Shown here one piece after another: positions 53,701-61,994 of a stretch of DNA of 64,000 nt (positions are counted from its first letter, which is position 1; the number at the start of each line of letters is the position of its first letter). The notes under the pieces were generated by a model that was not told where the DNA came from, did no database searches, and was given only the letters and a program-made list of their open reading frames with translations. The translations under genes were made by a program, and so were the position numbers. This DNA is from Asanoa ferruginea (GTDB taxonomy: Bacteria; Actinomycetota; Actinomycetes; Mycobacteriales; Micromonosporaceae): contig NZ_QUMQ01000001.1 in the NCBI RefSeq assembly GCF_003387075.1, positions 1,364,001 to 1,428,000 on the forward strand, read 5' to 3'.

Positions 53701-55448
53701 GGAGCCGAATCCCCCGCACCGCCGACCGGCCCATAGCCAGGCGAGGACGAACCCCCCGCACCACTCACTGGCCGAAGCCCAGACGGAGCCGAATCCCCCG
53801 CACCGCTCACCGGACGCACGGCGGATGACGTTGCCGTGCCAGAACCACTGACCGGCCTAGTCGCGAGGGGTGGAGCAGCGCCAGGAGCGCTGACCGGCCG
53901 CACGTCGGCCGGCGTGGCCGCGCCCGGACCGCTGACCGGTCGCACGGCCGGTGGCTGACCTGCGCCGCCACCGCTGACCGGACCGGCAGCGGGTGGCGAA
54001 GCGGCGGCGGGACCGCTGACCGGCCGGCCTACGCCGGGCGGCAACGACGGATCGGCCGGTTGCTCGGGCGACGTCGGCCGAGGTGCGGGCACCTGGATCC
54101 GCCCGGTCGGGTAGGAGGTGGTCGGTGCGGGCGGCGGCGCCGCGGACCAGGGCCACTCCGGTGCCCAGTCCGGGCCGGGCCGCCGTGGCGGCGCCCCGGC
54201 GTAGGGATCAGCCTCGGTGGGCGTGCCGTGCGGCACGGTTTCGGTGGGTGCCCCGGCAGCGACCGCGCCGATCGGCGGGAAACCGCCGCTGGACGGATCG
54301 GGATCGCCCGGGCGCTGACCGACCGGCCGCCCGTCGCCGGACGCGAAGCCTCCGGCCGGCCGGGCATCACCGCTCGTCCAACCATCAGGAGCCGCCGCGG
54401 GCTGGCGCACCTCACCACTCGCCCACCCCTCGGGAGGGGCGGCGGGCTGGCGGACATCACCGCTAGTCCAACCGTCGGGAGCCGCCCCAGGCTGGCGGAC
54501 ATCACCGCTGGTCCAACCTTCAGGAGGCGTCCCCGGCTGCCGGACTTCATCGCCCACCCAACCCTCGGGAGCCGCCCCAGGCTGGCGGACATCACCGCCC
54601 GCCCAACCCTCAGGAGGCGTCCCCGGCTGCCGGACATCATCGCCCACCCAACCCTCGGGAGCCGCCCCAGGCTGGCGGACATCACCGCCCGCCCAACCCT
54701 CAGGAGGCGTCCCCGGCTGCCGGACATCACCGGTCGCCCACCCCTCGGGAGCCGCCCCGGGCTGGCGGGCGTCACCGCTCGTCCAACCGTCGGGAGCCGC
54801 CGCAGGCTGCCGGACATCACCGCCCACCCAACCCTCAGGAGGCGTCCCAGGCTGCCGGACATCGCCGGGCGCCCAGCCTTCGGGAGGCGGCCCCGGCTGG
54901 CGGGCGTCGCCAGTGGAATCGGTCGGTGGGTCGTGGCGGGGGCGGAAGCGGACCGGGGGCGGTGGTGCGGGCTCGTTGAAGCGCGGCGGTGCCGGTGGGA
55001 ACGCGGCGGCGAAGGGGCCGGGTGACTCTTCGGGCGTACCCGATGATGGGTTGGATCCCCAGCCCGGCGCCCATGGTGACGGCGGCTCGGGCAATGGCTC
55101 GTCGGTGGGCGGTGGACCCCAGCCGCCGGCTGCCGCGTGTGGCCACGGTGCGGGCTCGTCGCCGCTGGTCTGGCTCGGGATCGGCGGGTGCCCGGCGTCT
55201 TCTAGATCGCCTTCGTAGGGGTAGGGCGGTGCGCTGGCCGAATGCAGCTCGGCGGAGCCGTTGACGTGCTGCCGGGGCTGCCGCGACGCGGGAACGATGG
55301 GCGTCAGCAGCTTGGCGTAGCGCGACCGGTGCCACGCGGACTGCGAGCCGGAGTCGCGGTCGCGGTCGGCCCAGGCGTCGCCGTCGCGGGCGGGAGGCGG
55401 GTTGCCGCCACCGCCCGGTGCGTCGCCGGGTTGACCTGAATCATCCAC
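50793..55448 (-). CDS. Giant Pro/Gly-rich repeat protein with C-terminal domain of unknown function
   Basis: 1,551 residues from a GTG at 55448 with AGGAG seven bases upstream. No signal or membrane helix. An N-terminal Pro-rich region leads to twelve 15-residue units (residues about 180-359), then 14-residue units (about 540-744). Diffuse Pro/Gly/Asp-rich linkers follow. A conserved-looking segment at about 1065-1150 contains VDAILAAVRGVAGVKDARLR and RHVARLLQERMGLA. Arg-Ser-Ala repeats of about 10-12 residues come next, and the last 137 residues are folded-looking (RVVIDHVQVSTFGLDATVET). The two ordered parts resemble regulatory alpha/beta domains, but I cannot name them. It may be a scaffold. 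Confidence 0.75.
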   Translation of the reverse strand: MDDSGQPGDAPGGGGNPPPARDGDAWADRDRDSGSQSAWHRSRYAKLLTPIVPASRQPRQHVNGSAELHSASAPPYPYEGDLEDAGHPPIPSQTSGDEPAPWPHAAAGGWGPPPTDEPLPEPPSPWAPGWGSNPSSGTPEESPGPFAAAFPPAPPRFNEPAPPPPVRFRPRHDPPTDSTGDARQPGPPPEGWAPGDVRQPGTPPEGWVGGDVRQPAAAPDGWTSGDARQPGAAPEGWATGDVRQPGTPPEGWAGGDVRQPGAAPEGWVGDDVRQPGTPPEGWAGGDVRQPGAAPEGWVGDEVRQPGTPPEGWTSGDVRQPGAAPDGWTSGDVRQPAAPPEGWASGEVRQPAAAPDGWTSGDARPAGGFASGDGRPVGQRPGDPDPSSGGFPPIGAVAAGAPTETVPHGTPTEADPYAGAPPRRPGPDWAPEWPWSAAPPPAPTTSYPTGRIQVPAPRPTSPEQPADPSLPPGVGRPVSGPAAASPPAAGPVSGGGAGQPPAVRPVSGPGAATPADVRPVSAPGAAPPLATRPVSGSGTATSSAVRPVSGAGDSAPSGLRPVSGAGGSSSPGYGPVGGAGDSAPSGLRPVSGAGGSSSPGYGPVGGAGDSAPSGLRPVSGAGGSTSSGHRPVGGAGDQTSPGLRPVSGPGGSTSPGYRPVGGPGDSLPPGLRPVSGPGNSAAPGYGPVDGAGDSTPSGLRPVSGGPGDSTAPGYRPVGGPGDQTPPGLRPVSGPGDPGSAGLRPIGGSNAASPPVAGDEGALPNRRAFQTANQPPTRNTLPGYIRGGAGPSGDEGRFLTGSHPTLAGGHPGLQAVPSEPRSEETDDRVERTASGSFPVIDRRSAGLTRSFPPNAPSEQPATPSRLTRAFPGGDDPVAPETTPLTGAFPGGGDRVPAVEPPTGADRPIDLPGRRAAMGAPPAAAGRAGEPAQDESPSRPPLRLDRRDDDPASAGGDEPRGGRARSGQSAGREVTPGFAAEPGPNGYGPSNVDPATGGFAPEATGFAAEGAGGGFGSEPPSRPPGEPRSVVDDMLDELSGLPQRVPAEPDVPTVPEPPSDTPADPPQLARIATHLRRPDSPVVEQERPDGFDVDAILAAVRGVAGVKDARLRTTPAGAHSLRLDLSDGADAADVSRHVARLLQERMGLAAAPQNLPGMMPAESPLGGDTPPTGFTRNGGYVPPPPAPPARRPSDAAAARSASRPADATTVRSASRPTDQTSARSTAPADARSAARPADATTARSAPHPADADTARSAPSPTDARSASQATDPASGRPAQPPGFEPSTDPSQRPAGSPRGRAQVGGQSGVDTRDLADRAAAAASAPVYGAPQQTDLGSADDPERGHVYGGQREASRSRRVASDPPGQPVPGSFPDLGSAAGIIGSIGGHPVLAGATAYSGGQISTTESAPSRPLNPGANPGPRVVIDHVQVSTFGLDATVETRLAAGKRLANGLATGPAVDGYVLRLCAVSAAAAIDELLRTAPRDDDRGRCFVEHAAVVPFGNCEVAVVVVLLVCGGWVEQLAGSALVSGDPRQAVVRATLAAVNRRLEALLSD
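53216..53830 (-). repeat. Intragenic 42-bp repeat array (14-residue unit)
   Basis: About fourteen units of the form RPVSGAGDSAPSGL and GPVGGAGGSSSPGY alternate, giving a 28-residue higher repeat. Around 53625-53800 a stretch of about 84 bases is repeated without change, pointing to recent duplication. All copies keep the reading frame. Confidence 0.85.
54372..54911 (-). repeat. Intragenic 45-bp repeat array (15-residue unit)
   Basis: Twelve units of type GDVRQPGTPPEGWAG, with alternating GTPPEGW and GAAPEGW versions. Lengths are exact multiples of 45 bases. Trp is kept in every unit and Asp at position 2 in all but one. The pattern suggests unequal crossover or slippage within the gene. Confidence 0.88.
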
Positions 55449-55495
55449 CGTGCACTCCTCGGTCGCCCTCGCTGAGGCTACCGTGTGGGCACGGT

Positions 55496-55515
55496 CGCGA
55501 TAAGTTGCAATCGCG
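55496..55515. promoter_or_regulatory. Candidate TetR operator
   Basis: CGCGAT and ATCGCG are perfect inverses eight bases apart, between the start of the giant repeat gene and the TetR gene. TetR proteins often bind such sites in divergent promoters; this is position-based. Confidence 0.35.
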
Positions 55516-55620
55516 GTCCAATTCGGCGACCGATGCGATAGGCACCGATCGGATCCGCGCTCGGATGGGTGCCAGACGGCAGTCGACGGTCGATGTGATG
55601 CGGGATTTTCGGAGGTAACG

Positions 55621-56289
55621 ATGGTGGCGGCTTCGGGCGATGGACAGCCGGACGGACGGCCTACCCGGCTGCCCCGGTCTGCGCGCCGCAAGCAGCTGCT
55701 CGCGGCGGCCCAGGAGGTGTTCGTCGCGCAGGGCTACCACGCCGCCGCGATGGACGACATCGCCGAGCGGGCCGGTGTCTCCAAGCCGGTGCTCTACCAG
55801 CACTTTCCCGGCAAGCTCGAGCTCTACCTGGCCCTCCTCGACAAGCACTGCGACGCGATAGTCGCGAAGGTGCAGGCGGCGATGGAGGCGACGAACGACA
55901 ACAAGGAACGCGTACGCGGTGCGGTCGAGGCTTATTTTGACTTCGTCGACCACGAAAGTGAGGCGTTCCGGCTGGTCTTCGAGTCTGACCTGCGCAACGA
56001 GCCGGCCGTCCGGGAGCGCGTCGAGCGGGTCGAGCGCGGCTGCATCGCGGCGATCACCGACACGATCATCTCCGACACGGGCGTGAGCAAGTCGCGGGCC
56101 GAGCTGCTCGCCTCGGGCCTGGTCGGCGCCGCCGAGACCGCGGCCCAGTTCTGGCTCGCGGGCGGTCGCCAGGTGCCCAAGGCCGAGGCCGAGGCCCTGC
56201 TGGCCGGGCTCTCCTGGCGGGGCATCGCGAGCTTCCCCCTCCAGGGTGACCCCCAGGAAGGCGCCTGGACCGAGGGCGAACCAGCCTGA
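55621..56289 (+). CDS. TetR-family transcriptional regulator
   Basis: 222 residues with GGAGG upstream. Helix-turn-helix: RRKQLLAAAQEVFVAQGYHA followed by MDDIAERAGVSKPVLYQHFP. A helical ligand-binding domain follows. It is divergent from the giant repeat gene and lies 92 bases before DUF3107; it may control either. In other actinobacteria this regulator sits in the same block. Confidence 0.92.
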   Translation: MVAASGDGQPDGRPTRLPRSARRKQLLAAAQEVFVAQGYHAAAMDDIAERAGVSKPVLYQHFPGKLELYLALLDKHCDAIVAKVQAAMEATNDNKERVRGAVEAYFDFVDHESEAFRLVFESDLRNEPAVRERVERVERGCIAAITDTIISDTGVSKSRAELLASGLVGAAETAAQFWLAGGRQVPKAEAEALLAGLSWRGIASFPLQGDPQEGAWTEGEPA

Positions 56290-56381
56290 CACGCAAGCCG
56301 CCTTCGTCGTTCGCCCCACGAATCGGATAGCCTTCCCAGCGGCGGCGGTATCGACCGCACGCCGCGACGAGGAGGGCTTTC

Positions 56382-56606
56382 GTGGAGGTCAAGATCGGCG
56401 TGCAATACGCGCCGCGCGAGCTGGTCATCGAGAGCTCGCAGTCGTCCGCCGAGGTGGAGAAGAGCGTCACCGAGGCGATCGCGAACGAGGGCACGCTCTC
56501 GCTGGTCGACGAGAAGGGCCGCCGGCTGATCATTCCGGTCAGCAAGCTGGCCTACGTCGAGATCGCGGAGTCGTCACCCCGCTCGGTCGGCTTCACCGCC
56601 CGCTGA
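56382..56606 (+). CDS. DUF3107 protein
   Basis: 74 residues from a GTG with GAGGAGG upstream. It matches the DUF3107 pattern: VKIGVQYAPRELVIESSQSS at the front and VSKLAYVEIAESSPRSVGF at the end. A small soluble alpha/beta protein of unknown function, conserved beside the ferritin-like and DEAD-box genes. Confidence 0.92.
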   Translation: MEVKIGVQYAPRELVIESSQSSAEVEKSVTEAIANEGTLSLVDEKGRRLIIPVSKLAYVEIAESSPRSVGFTAR

Positions 56607-56610
56607 CCAG

Positions 56611-57285
56611 CTAGTTGTTGAGGCCCAACGCCGACATGCGCGCGCTGTGCGCGATCGTCATGCGGCGGAAGAGGGCCTGCACAGCCGCCTGATCGCCACC
56701 GCTCGTGACGATCAGGGTGGTCAGGGCCGCGCGCTGGCCGGCCACCCGGGTCGCTTGTGAGAGCACCTCGCCGACCAGGCGGCGGGCCCACATCGAGAGC
56801 CGGTTGCGGGTCTTCGGGTCGGCCTCGATGGCCGCGCGGATCTCGGCGACCGCGAACTCGTCGTAGCGCTTGTCGTGGATCACGTCGAGCACCAGCTGGC
56901 GGTCGGGTTCGTCGATCAGCTTGGCCATCTCGTGGAAGAAGTCGTCGGCCACCCCGTCGCCGACGTAGGCCTTGGTCAGCGCCTCCAGCCAGTCTTTCGG
57001 CTCCGTCGAGTCGTGGTAGGCCTGCAAAACGCCCACGTAGGGGGTCATCGCCACTTCCGGGTCGGCGCCCAGGTCGGTCAGGCGGGCGGCCACCCGGCCG
57101 TAGTTGGCGATCTCCATAGCGGCCATCTCGCTCAACGCGGCACGGCGGCGCAGGTCAGGGGCTAGCCGGGCATCGGCCGCCATCCGCTCGAAAGCGGACA
57201 GCTCGCCATAAGCCACCATGCCGAGCAGGTCGACCAGGGCCTCGGCCGCGGTGGTGGAAGCCGGTGCGGCAGCGGATCCAGTCAC
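56611..57285 (-). CDS. Ferritin-like fold protein (tRNA hydroxylase MiaE-like)
   Basis: 224 residues, mainly helical. Glu residues in YGELSAFERMAADARL, SEMAAMEIANYGRV and EMAKLIDEPDRQ, together with the His-containing VIHDKRYDEFAVAEIR, could bind a di-iron centre in the MiaE-like style. Convergent with DUF3107 and adjoining it. The activity in actinobacteria is not established. Confidence 0.82.
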   Translation of the reverse strand: MTGSAAAPASTTAAEALVDLLGMVAYGELSAFERMAADARLAPDLRRRAALSEMAAMEIANYGRVAARLTDLGADPEVAMTPYVGVLQAYHDSTEPKDWLEALTKAYVGDGVADDFFHEMAKLIDEPDRQLVLDVIHDKRYDEFAVAEIRAAIEADPKTRNRLSMWARRLVGEVLSQATRVAGQRAALTTLIVTSGGDQAAVQALFRRMTIAHSARMSALGLNN

Positions 57286-57569
57286 GACCGCAGGCTACTC
57301 CCGCGGCCCTGGTGGCGAGAGGTGCGCCACACGCCAGGCCCCTTCTGACGCATCCGCCTCACGTTCGGCACCGATGCCTTGCCAATCCGGTAACATGGTC
57401 ACGTTAGCCGTGGGCGTCGCGCGGTCCCGCTCAGCGGGGCGTAGTCAACCCGAGACCCACGGCACGCGTGTGCGGCCCGCGACTCACGTCGCGTGTGGCC
57501 CGCGCGATATCCAATATCGCGCCCTACGACACGACGGGGCGCACCACGAGAGGGCACCCCGAAAACCAC

Positions 57570-59213
57570 ATGAGTGACTTGATCGAACCCACCGGAGACG
57601 CACTAGTCCCGGACGCACCCGTCAAACCCGACTCCCCCACCTTCGCCCAGCTCGGCGCCCGCCCCGAGACCGTTGAGGCGCTCGCCGCCGCCGGCATCAC
57701 CAACTCGTTCGCGATCCAGGAATACGCGATCCCGATCGCGCTGCGCGGCACCGACCTGATCGGCCAGGCGCCGACGGGCACCGGCAAGACGCTCGGCTTC
57801 GGCGTCCCGCTGCTCGAGCGCGTCTTCGCGCCCGGCGAGGGCTCCGACGGCGTCCCGCAGGCACTGGTCGTCGTACCCACCCGCGAACTCGGCCTCCAGG
57901 TGGCCAAGGACATCGCCGCCGCAGGTCGTACCCGTGGCATCAGGGTCCTGCCGATCTATGGCGGTGTCGCCTACGAGCCGCAGGTCGAGGCGCTGCGCAC
58001 CGGCGTGGAGATCCTCGTCGGCACCCCGGGCCGCCTCCTCGACCTGGCCAAGCAGAAGCAGATCCGGCTCGACCGGGTGCACGCGCTGGTGCTCGACGAG
58101 GCCGACCGGATGCTCGACCTGGGCTTCCTCGACGACGTCGAGAAGATCCTCGCGATGCTCCCCGAAGACCGGCAGACGATGCTGTTCTCGGCGACCATGC
58201 CGGACCCGATCGTGACGCTGTCGCGGCGCTTCCTGCGCCACCCGGTCACGATCCACGCCGGGCACACCGCCGAGACCGGGCCGTCGCCGCAGACGCAGCA
58301 ACTCGTCTACCGCACCCACTCGCTCAACAAGGTCGAGGTCGTCGCCCGCATCCTGCAGGCGCAGAACCGCAGCCTGACCATGATCTTCACCCGCACCAAG
58401 CGCGCCGCCGACCGGCTCGCCGAAGACCTCGACTTCCGCGGTTTCGCGGTGGCCGCGGTGCACGGCGACCTCGGCCAGGGCGCCCGCGAGCGGGCCCTGC
58501 GCGCCTTCCGCGCCGGAAAGATCGACATCCTGGTCGCCACCGACGTAGCGGCCCGCGGCCTCGACGTCTCGGGCGTCACGCACGTGATCAACTACGACTG
58601 CCCGGAAGACCAGGACACCTACACCCACCGCATCGGCCGCACCGGCCGCGCGGGCGCCACCGGCGTCGCGGTCACGTTCGTCGACTGGGACGACATGCCG
58701 CGCTGGCGGATCATCGACAAGACGCTCGGCCTGGACATGCCGGAACCGCCGGAGACCTACCACACCTCCGAGTGGCTCTACTCCGACCTGGACATCCCGA
58801 CCGACATCACCGGCACGCTGCCGTCCGCCGAACGCACCCGCGCCGGCCTGTCGGCCGAAAAAGAAGAAGACCTTGGCGGCGGCCGCCGTCGCGGCCCGGC
58901 CACGCGCGCCGAGCGCCCGGCCCGCACCCGGTCCCGCCGACGCAGCGGGGATACGCGCGACGGTGCGGAGCCGGCAACCTCGGACGCGGACGCGCCCGGC
59001 GTGGCCGACACCGCCGAGCCGACAGCCGAACGCCGCCCCCGCCGCCGTCGCCGGGCCGGCGAAGTGATCACCACCGACACGACCGACGCCGAGTCGGCCA
59101 CAGTCGCGGTGGCCGACCCCGACGGTGAGGCACCGGCCAAGCCGCGCAGCCGCCGCCGGCGTCGTTCCCGTGGCAGCGGCGGCGCGGCCGCGGCGGCCAG
59201 CACCGACGCCTGA
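57570..59213 (+). CDS. DEAD-box RNA helicase, RhlE-like
   Basis: 547 residues from the ATG at 57570. Motifs: Q motif (FAIQEYAIPIALRG), I APTGTGKT, Ia PTRELGLQ, II VLDEADRM, III SATMPD, V DVAARGLDVSGV and VI HRIGRTGRAG. A long C-terminal tail rich in Arg, Asp and Ala (residues about 415-547) may bind RNA. Normal helicase core; the upstream in-frame extension lacks a ribosome-binding site. Confidence 0.95.
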   Translation: MSDLIEPTGDALVPDAPVKPDSPTFAQLGARPETVEALAAAGITNSFAIQEYAIPIALRGTDLIGQAPTGTGKTLGFGVPLLERVFAPGEGSDGVPQALVVVPTRELGLQVAKDIAAAGRTRGIRVLPIYGGVAYEPQVEALRTGVEILVGTPGRLLDLAKQKQIRLDRVHALVLDEADRMLDLGFLDDVEKILAMLPEDRQTMLFSATMPDPIVTLSRRFLRHPVTIHAGHTAETGPSPQTQQLVYRTHSLNKVEVVARILQAQNRSLTMIFTRTKRAADRLAEDLDFRGFAVAAVHGDLGQGARERALRAFRAGKIDILVATDVAARGLDVSGVTHVINYDCPEDQDTYTHRIGRTGRAGATGVAVTFVDWDDMPRWRIIDKTLGLDMPEPPETYHTSEWLYSDLDIPTDITGTLPSAERTRAGLSAEKEEDLGGGRRRGPATRAERPARTRSRRRSGDTRDGAEPATSDADAPGVADTAEPTAERRPRRRRRAGEVITTDTTDAESATVAVADPDGEAPAKPRSRRRRRSRGSGGAAAAASTDA

Positions 59214-59228
59214 TCGACCAGATCGCTA

Positions 59229-59258
59229 GCGAGGCACGGCCAATTGGCCGTGCCTCGC
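59229..59258 (+). terminator. Terminator after the DEAD-box gene
   Basis: A perfect 30-bp palindrome (GCGAGGCACGGCCAATTGGC and its inverse) begins 15 bases after the stop and is followed by TTGTTTGTG. Confidence 0.88.
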
Positions 59259-59278
59259 TTGTTTGTGTCGATCACCGC

Positions 59279-59480
59279 TTGCTCTGCACCCCTGTGGGGT
59301 GCGCGTCTAACGGTTAGATGTTGCCTACAGGGGTGCAGAGCAAAGTCGGAAAACACCGGTAGTCGCCCTACCGGTGTTGCGTATATGGGAGCAGAGCAAG
59401 GCCGGCCGCCGGGTGGGGCGGATCCGGCAGCAGAGCAAGGCCCGGCGCAGGTGGGGCGTATCCGGCAGCAGAGCAAAGCG
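59279..59480. repeat. Intergenic repeats with TTGCTCTGC motif
   Basis: An inverted pair TTGCTCTGCACCCCTGT (59279-59295) and its inverse (59327-59343) is followed by a hairpin AACACCGGTAG/CTACCGGTGTT (59352-59378). Two near-identical units of 38-39 bp that begin GCAGAGCAAGGC start at 59391 and 59430, with a third partial copy at 59468. The motif GCAGAGCAA thus occurs five times within 200 bases. No gene is seen in 59259-59613. Confidence 0.7.
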
Positions 59481-59613
59481 GCGCTACACCCCCTCGGCCG
59501 CCTGGCCATGCCCAGGTCGGTCTGCGCAGGGCAGGCTTGGCTGCAAGGGCAGGCGAGATTCGCTGACCCGGCGTGCCGCGTTCGACACGCCGTGCGGGCG
59601 GGCGCCGGGGTGA

Positions 59614-59659
59614 ATCTAGGTAAATGGATGTCGCTATAGCTACATCCATTTACCTAGAT
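59614..59659. repeat. Intact hairpin element related to the IS30 target
   Basis: Perfect 18-bp arms, ATCTAGGTAAATGGATGT and its inverse, enclose CGCTATAGCT. The arm start (ATCTAGGTAAA) and the centre GCTATAGC match the flanks of IS30 at 3289-4429. It may also end heme oxygenase transcripts. Confidence 0.82.
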
Positions 59660-59709
59660 CTCGTAGTGGCGGGTATTTCGATCGCGGCGGGCTAGGCGGG
59701 CTAGGCGGG

Positions 59710-60366
59710 TTAGGCGGCCTCGGCCGGGCGCCGGGTTGCCAGGGCCTCGAAGACGCGGCGGTTGAGGGCGAACGCCTGCCGGACCTCGTCGATGAAGCGG
59801 TCCTGCTCGGTCGCTGACCACGGTGCCGCGTCGAGGAGTTCGCGATAGCGGCGTTTGACCGCCCCGACCGCCACCCCGGGGAACTCGTAGAAACGGGTGC
59901 CATCGGCTCCCAGGTCGTACTCCCGTTGCAAGGCTTTTCGCACCAATTGCCCGCCGGACAGGTCGCCCAGATAGCGGGTGTAGTGGTGTGCGACGAACGA
60001 CGGCGGGTCAGTGGCAGCAGCAAGGCGGGCCAGGTAGTCGCGGGTTGCCGGCAGCGGGGTGATCTCCGCGCGCCATGACGGGCCGACCAGGTGCTCCAAA
60101 TCGGCCGCGATCGACGGCAACCGCTCCAGGCCGAACGCGACGAAGTCGCCGGCCACCGGGTCGGTGCGCAGCGCGTCGCCGCCGCGCTCCAGCGCCTCGT
60201 AGATGAAATAGTGCTGGCTCGCCAGCCCGGCATAGGCCGCGACGTCGAGCCGCCCGGCCATCAGGTCGGTGACGAACGATGTGGTTTCCGCCGCCTCGTG
60301 GTCGGCCCGGGTCAGTGCCCGGACGCGCGCGGCCAGGCCCAACTCCGTGTCTGCGACGTGCACCAT
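59710..60366 (-). CDS. Heme oxygenase (biliverdin-producing)
   Basis: 218 residues. The proximal His lies in LTRADHEAAE, and the distal helix HYTRYLGDLSGGQ has the glycines that flex over heme. Full length. It degrades heme to release iron, in line with the iron-responsive box just upstream. Soluble. Confidence 0.94.
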   Translation of the reverse strand: MVHVADTELGLAARVRALTRADHEAAETTSFVTDLMAGRLDVAAYAGLASQHYFIYEALERGGDALRTDPVAGDFVAFGLERLPSIAADLEHLVGPSWRAEITPLPATRDYLARLAAATDPPSFVAHHYTRYLGDLSGGQLVRKALQREYDLGADGTRFYEFPGVAVGAVKRRYRELLDAAPWSATEQDRFIDEVRQAFALNRRVFEALATRRPAEAA

Positions 60367-60375
60367 GTCCAGAGC

Positions 60376-60394
60376 TTAGGGGAACCTAACCTAA
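60376..60394. promoter_or_regulatory. DtxR/IdeR-type iron box
   Basis: Minus strand TTAGGTTAGGTTCCCCTAA matches 16 of 19 positions of the known DtxR/IdeR consensus TTAGGTTAGGCTAACCTAA. It lies 10-28 bases before the heme oxygenase start and 54 bases before the divergent methyltransferase, so iron should repress heme oxygenase. Confidence 0.78.
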
Positions 60395-60447
60395 CGGTCC
60401 AGGGGCGCCACGCGAAGGGGGCCGCGTGGAGCGGGGACAATAGAGCA

Positions 60448-61605
60448 ATGCCCGAAGATCTGTCCGCTGCGCTTGCCGAGGTACGTGACCTGCTGCTCGA
60501 CCCTGGCCTCACCCGGGCCGTGGCTGCCGGGCGGCGGCGGGGCGCCGAGCCGTCGGTGGTCCGGGCCGAACTGCGGCCGGTCGCGCTCAAGGCCGGCCGC
60601 CGGCTGCAGATCGTCACCAACGACGGCGCCCGCCCGCACACCCGCAACGTCGCGCCCGGCGCCGAAGCCGAGGCGGCGATCGACGCGCTGCTCACCGAGC
60701 CGTTCGGCAACTGGCACGTGGAGAGCGCCGGGTCGACCGTGCAGCTGAGGGTGACCAAGAAGGGCGACGCCCAGGTGCACCGGCAGGACAGCACCGATGA
60801 TGGCGACCCGGCCCCGCGACAGCACGACCGGGTCCGGGAGCACCTGCTCGATCCCGGCGACCCGCTGTTCGAGGTGATCGGCGGCAGCGCCGCCAAGCGG
60901 CGGCAGGTCGACGCGTTCCTGCGGGCGTTGGCCGCGACGCTCCCCGCCGAGGGGCTATCGACGCCGTTGCGGGTCGTCGACCTGGGTTGCGGCAACGCCT
61001 ATTTGACCTTCGCGGCCTTCCGCTATCTCACCGCTCCGGTCGACGCCGGCGGCCGCGGGCTCGACGTCGAGATGGTCGGTGTCGACGTGCGCGAGGACCA
61101 GCGGGACCGGAACACCGGGCTGGCCGAGCGGTTGGGCTACACCGACCGGTTGCGGTTCGCGGCCGGCACGATCCTGGACGCGGCTGTCGAGCCGGCGCCG
61201 CACCTGGTGCTCGCCCTGCACGCCTGCGACACCGCGACCGACGAAGCCCTGCATCGGGCGGTGGGCTGGGGTGTCGAGTGGATCCTGGCCGCGCCCTGCT
61301 GCCACCACGACATCGCCGCGCAGTTGCGGGAGCGGCCGGCGCCCGGTCCGTACCAGTTGATCACCGCGCAGGGGATTCTGCGTGAGCGCTTCGCGGATGT
61401 GTTGACCGACTCGCTGCGCGCTGCCCTGCTGCGCGGCGAGGGCTACCGGGTCGATGTGACGGAGTTCATCGACTCGGCCCACACGCCCCGCAACCTGCTG
61501 CTGCGGGCCCGGCGGACGGGCACACCGACACCCCGCACGGAGTACGACGAGCTGGTCACCACCTGGCAGGTGGAGCCGAGGCTGGCGGCGCTGCTGAAGG
61601 GCTAG
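60448..61605 (+). CDS. SAM-dependent methyltransferase (Methyltransf_32-like)
   Basis: 385 residues from the ATG at 60448. Motif I VVDLGCGNAYLTFAAF, motif LALHACDTATDEALHRAVG and APCCHHD mark the GSTCD/RRNAD-like class. The N-terminal 120 residues contain a separate part that may bind RNA. Likely target RNA, but unproven. It overlaps a convergent gene by four bases. Confidence 0.85.
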   Translation: MPEDLSAALAEVRDLLLDPGLTRAVAAGRRRGAEPSVVRAELRPVALKAGRRLQIVTNDGARPHTRNVAPGAEAEAAIDALLTEPFGNWHVESAGSTVQLRVTKKGDAQVHRQDSTDDGDPAPRQHDRVREHLLDPGDPLFEVIGGSAAKRRQVDAFLRALAATLPAEGLSTPLRVVDLGCGNAYLTFAAFRYLTAPVDAGGRGLDVEMVGVDVREDQRDRNTGLAERLGYTDRLRFAAGTILDAAVEPAPHLVLALHACDTATDEALHRAVGWGVEWILAAPCCHHDIAAQLRERPAPGPYQLITAQGILRERFADVLTDSLRAALLRGEGYRVDVTEFIDSAHTPRNLLLRARRTGTPTPRTEYDELVTTWQVEPRLAALLKG

Positions 61606-61994
61606 CGCCGGCGGTCGCCGCCCTCGCGGGTCGTCCAGCCGCCCGAATCGTCGGGCACCGCGCTCGGAAAGTGCAGCACGTTGTCGGAGTCGTCGGCACC
61701 CTGCGCGGCGAACGCGGTCCAGGAGATCTCGACGAGCATCTTTTTCACTTCGGCATGGCGGTCGGCCGCATTGGCCTGCAACGCCAATCGAATGGCGAGG
61801 ACCACCCCGACCAGAGTGGTGGTGATCGCGCCGGCCGCGGCGAACAGATGCCAGCCGCTGACCTGGCCACCCTGGATGGCGAGCACCAGCAGCCAGATCC
61901 AGAAGGCCAGCGCGAATATCCCGGCCTTCACGACGAAGAACAGGCTTATCGCGCCGGGTCGATAGGGAACCGGGCGGTCTTCTGGTGTGGCCAT
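61602..61994 (-). CDS. Small membrane protein, unknown function
   Basis: 130 residues. Two membrane helices (about 15-41 and 48-70) precede a soluble tail with KKMLVEISWTAFAAQG. No known motif. Possibly alone in its transcript. Confidence 0.72.
   Translation of the reverse strand: MATPEDRPVPYRPGAISLFFVVKAGIFALAFWIWLLVLAIQGGQVSGWHLFAAAGAITTTLVGVVLAIRLALQANAADRHAEVKKMLVEISWTAFAAQGADDSDNVLHFPSAVPDDSGGWTTREGGDRRR

Noticed and set aside
54372-54911. Regular repeats that could be a CRISPR array
   Set aside because: Units are contiguous, 45 bp and in frame with a large gene; no unique spacers and no cas genes.
50793-55448. The giant protein as a surface adhesin
   Set aside because: No signal peptide, sorting motif or membrane helix is visible; the repeats alone are not evidence of export.
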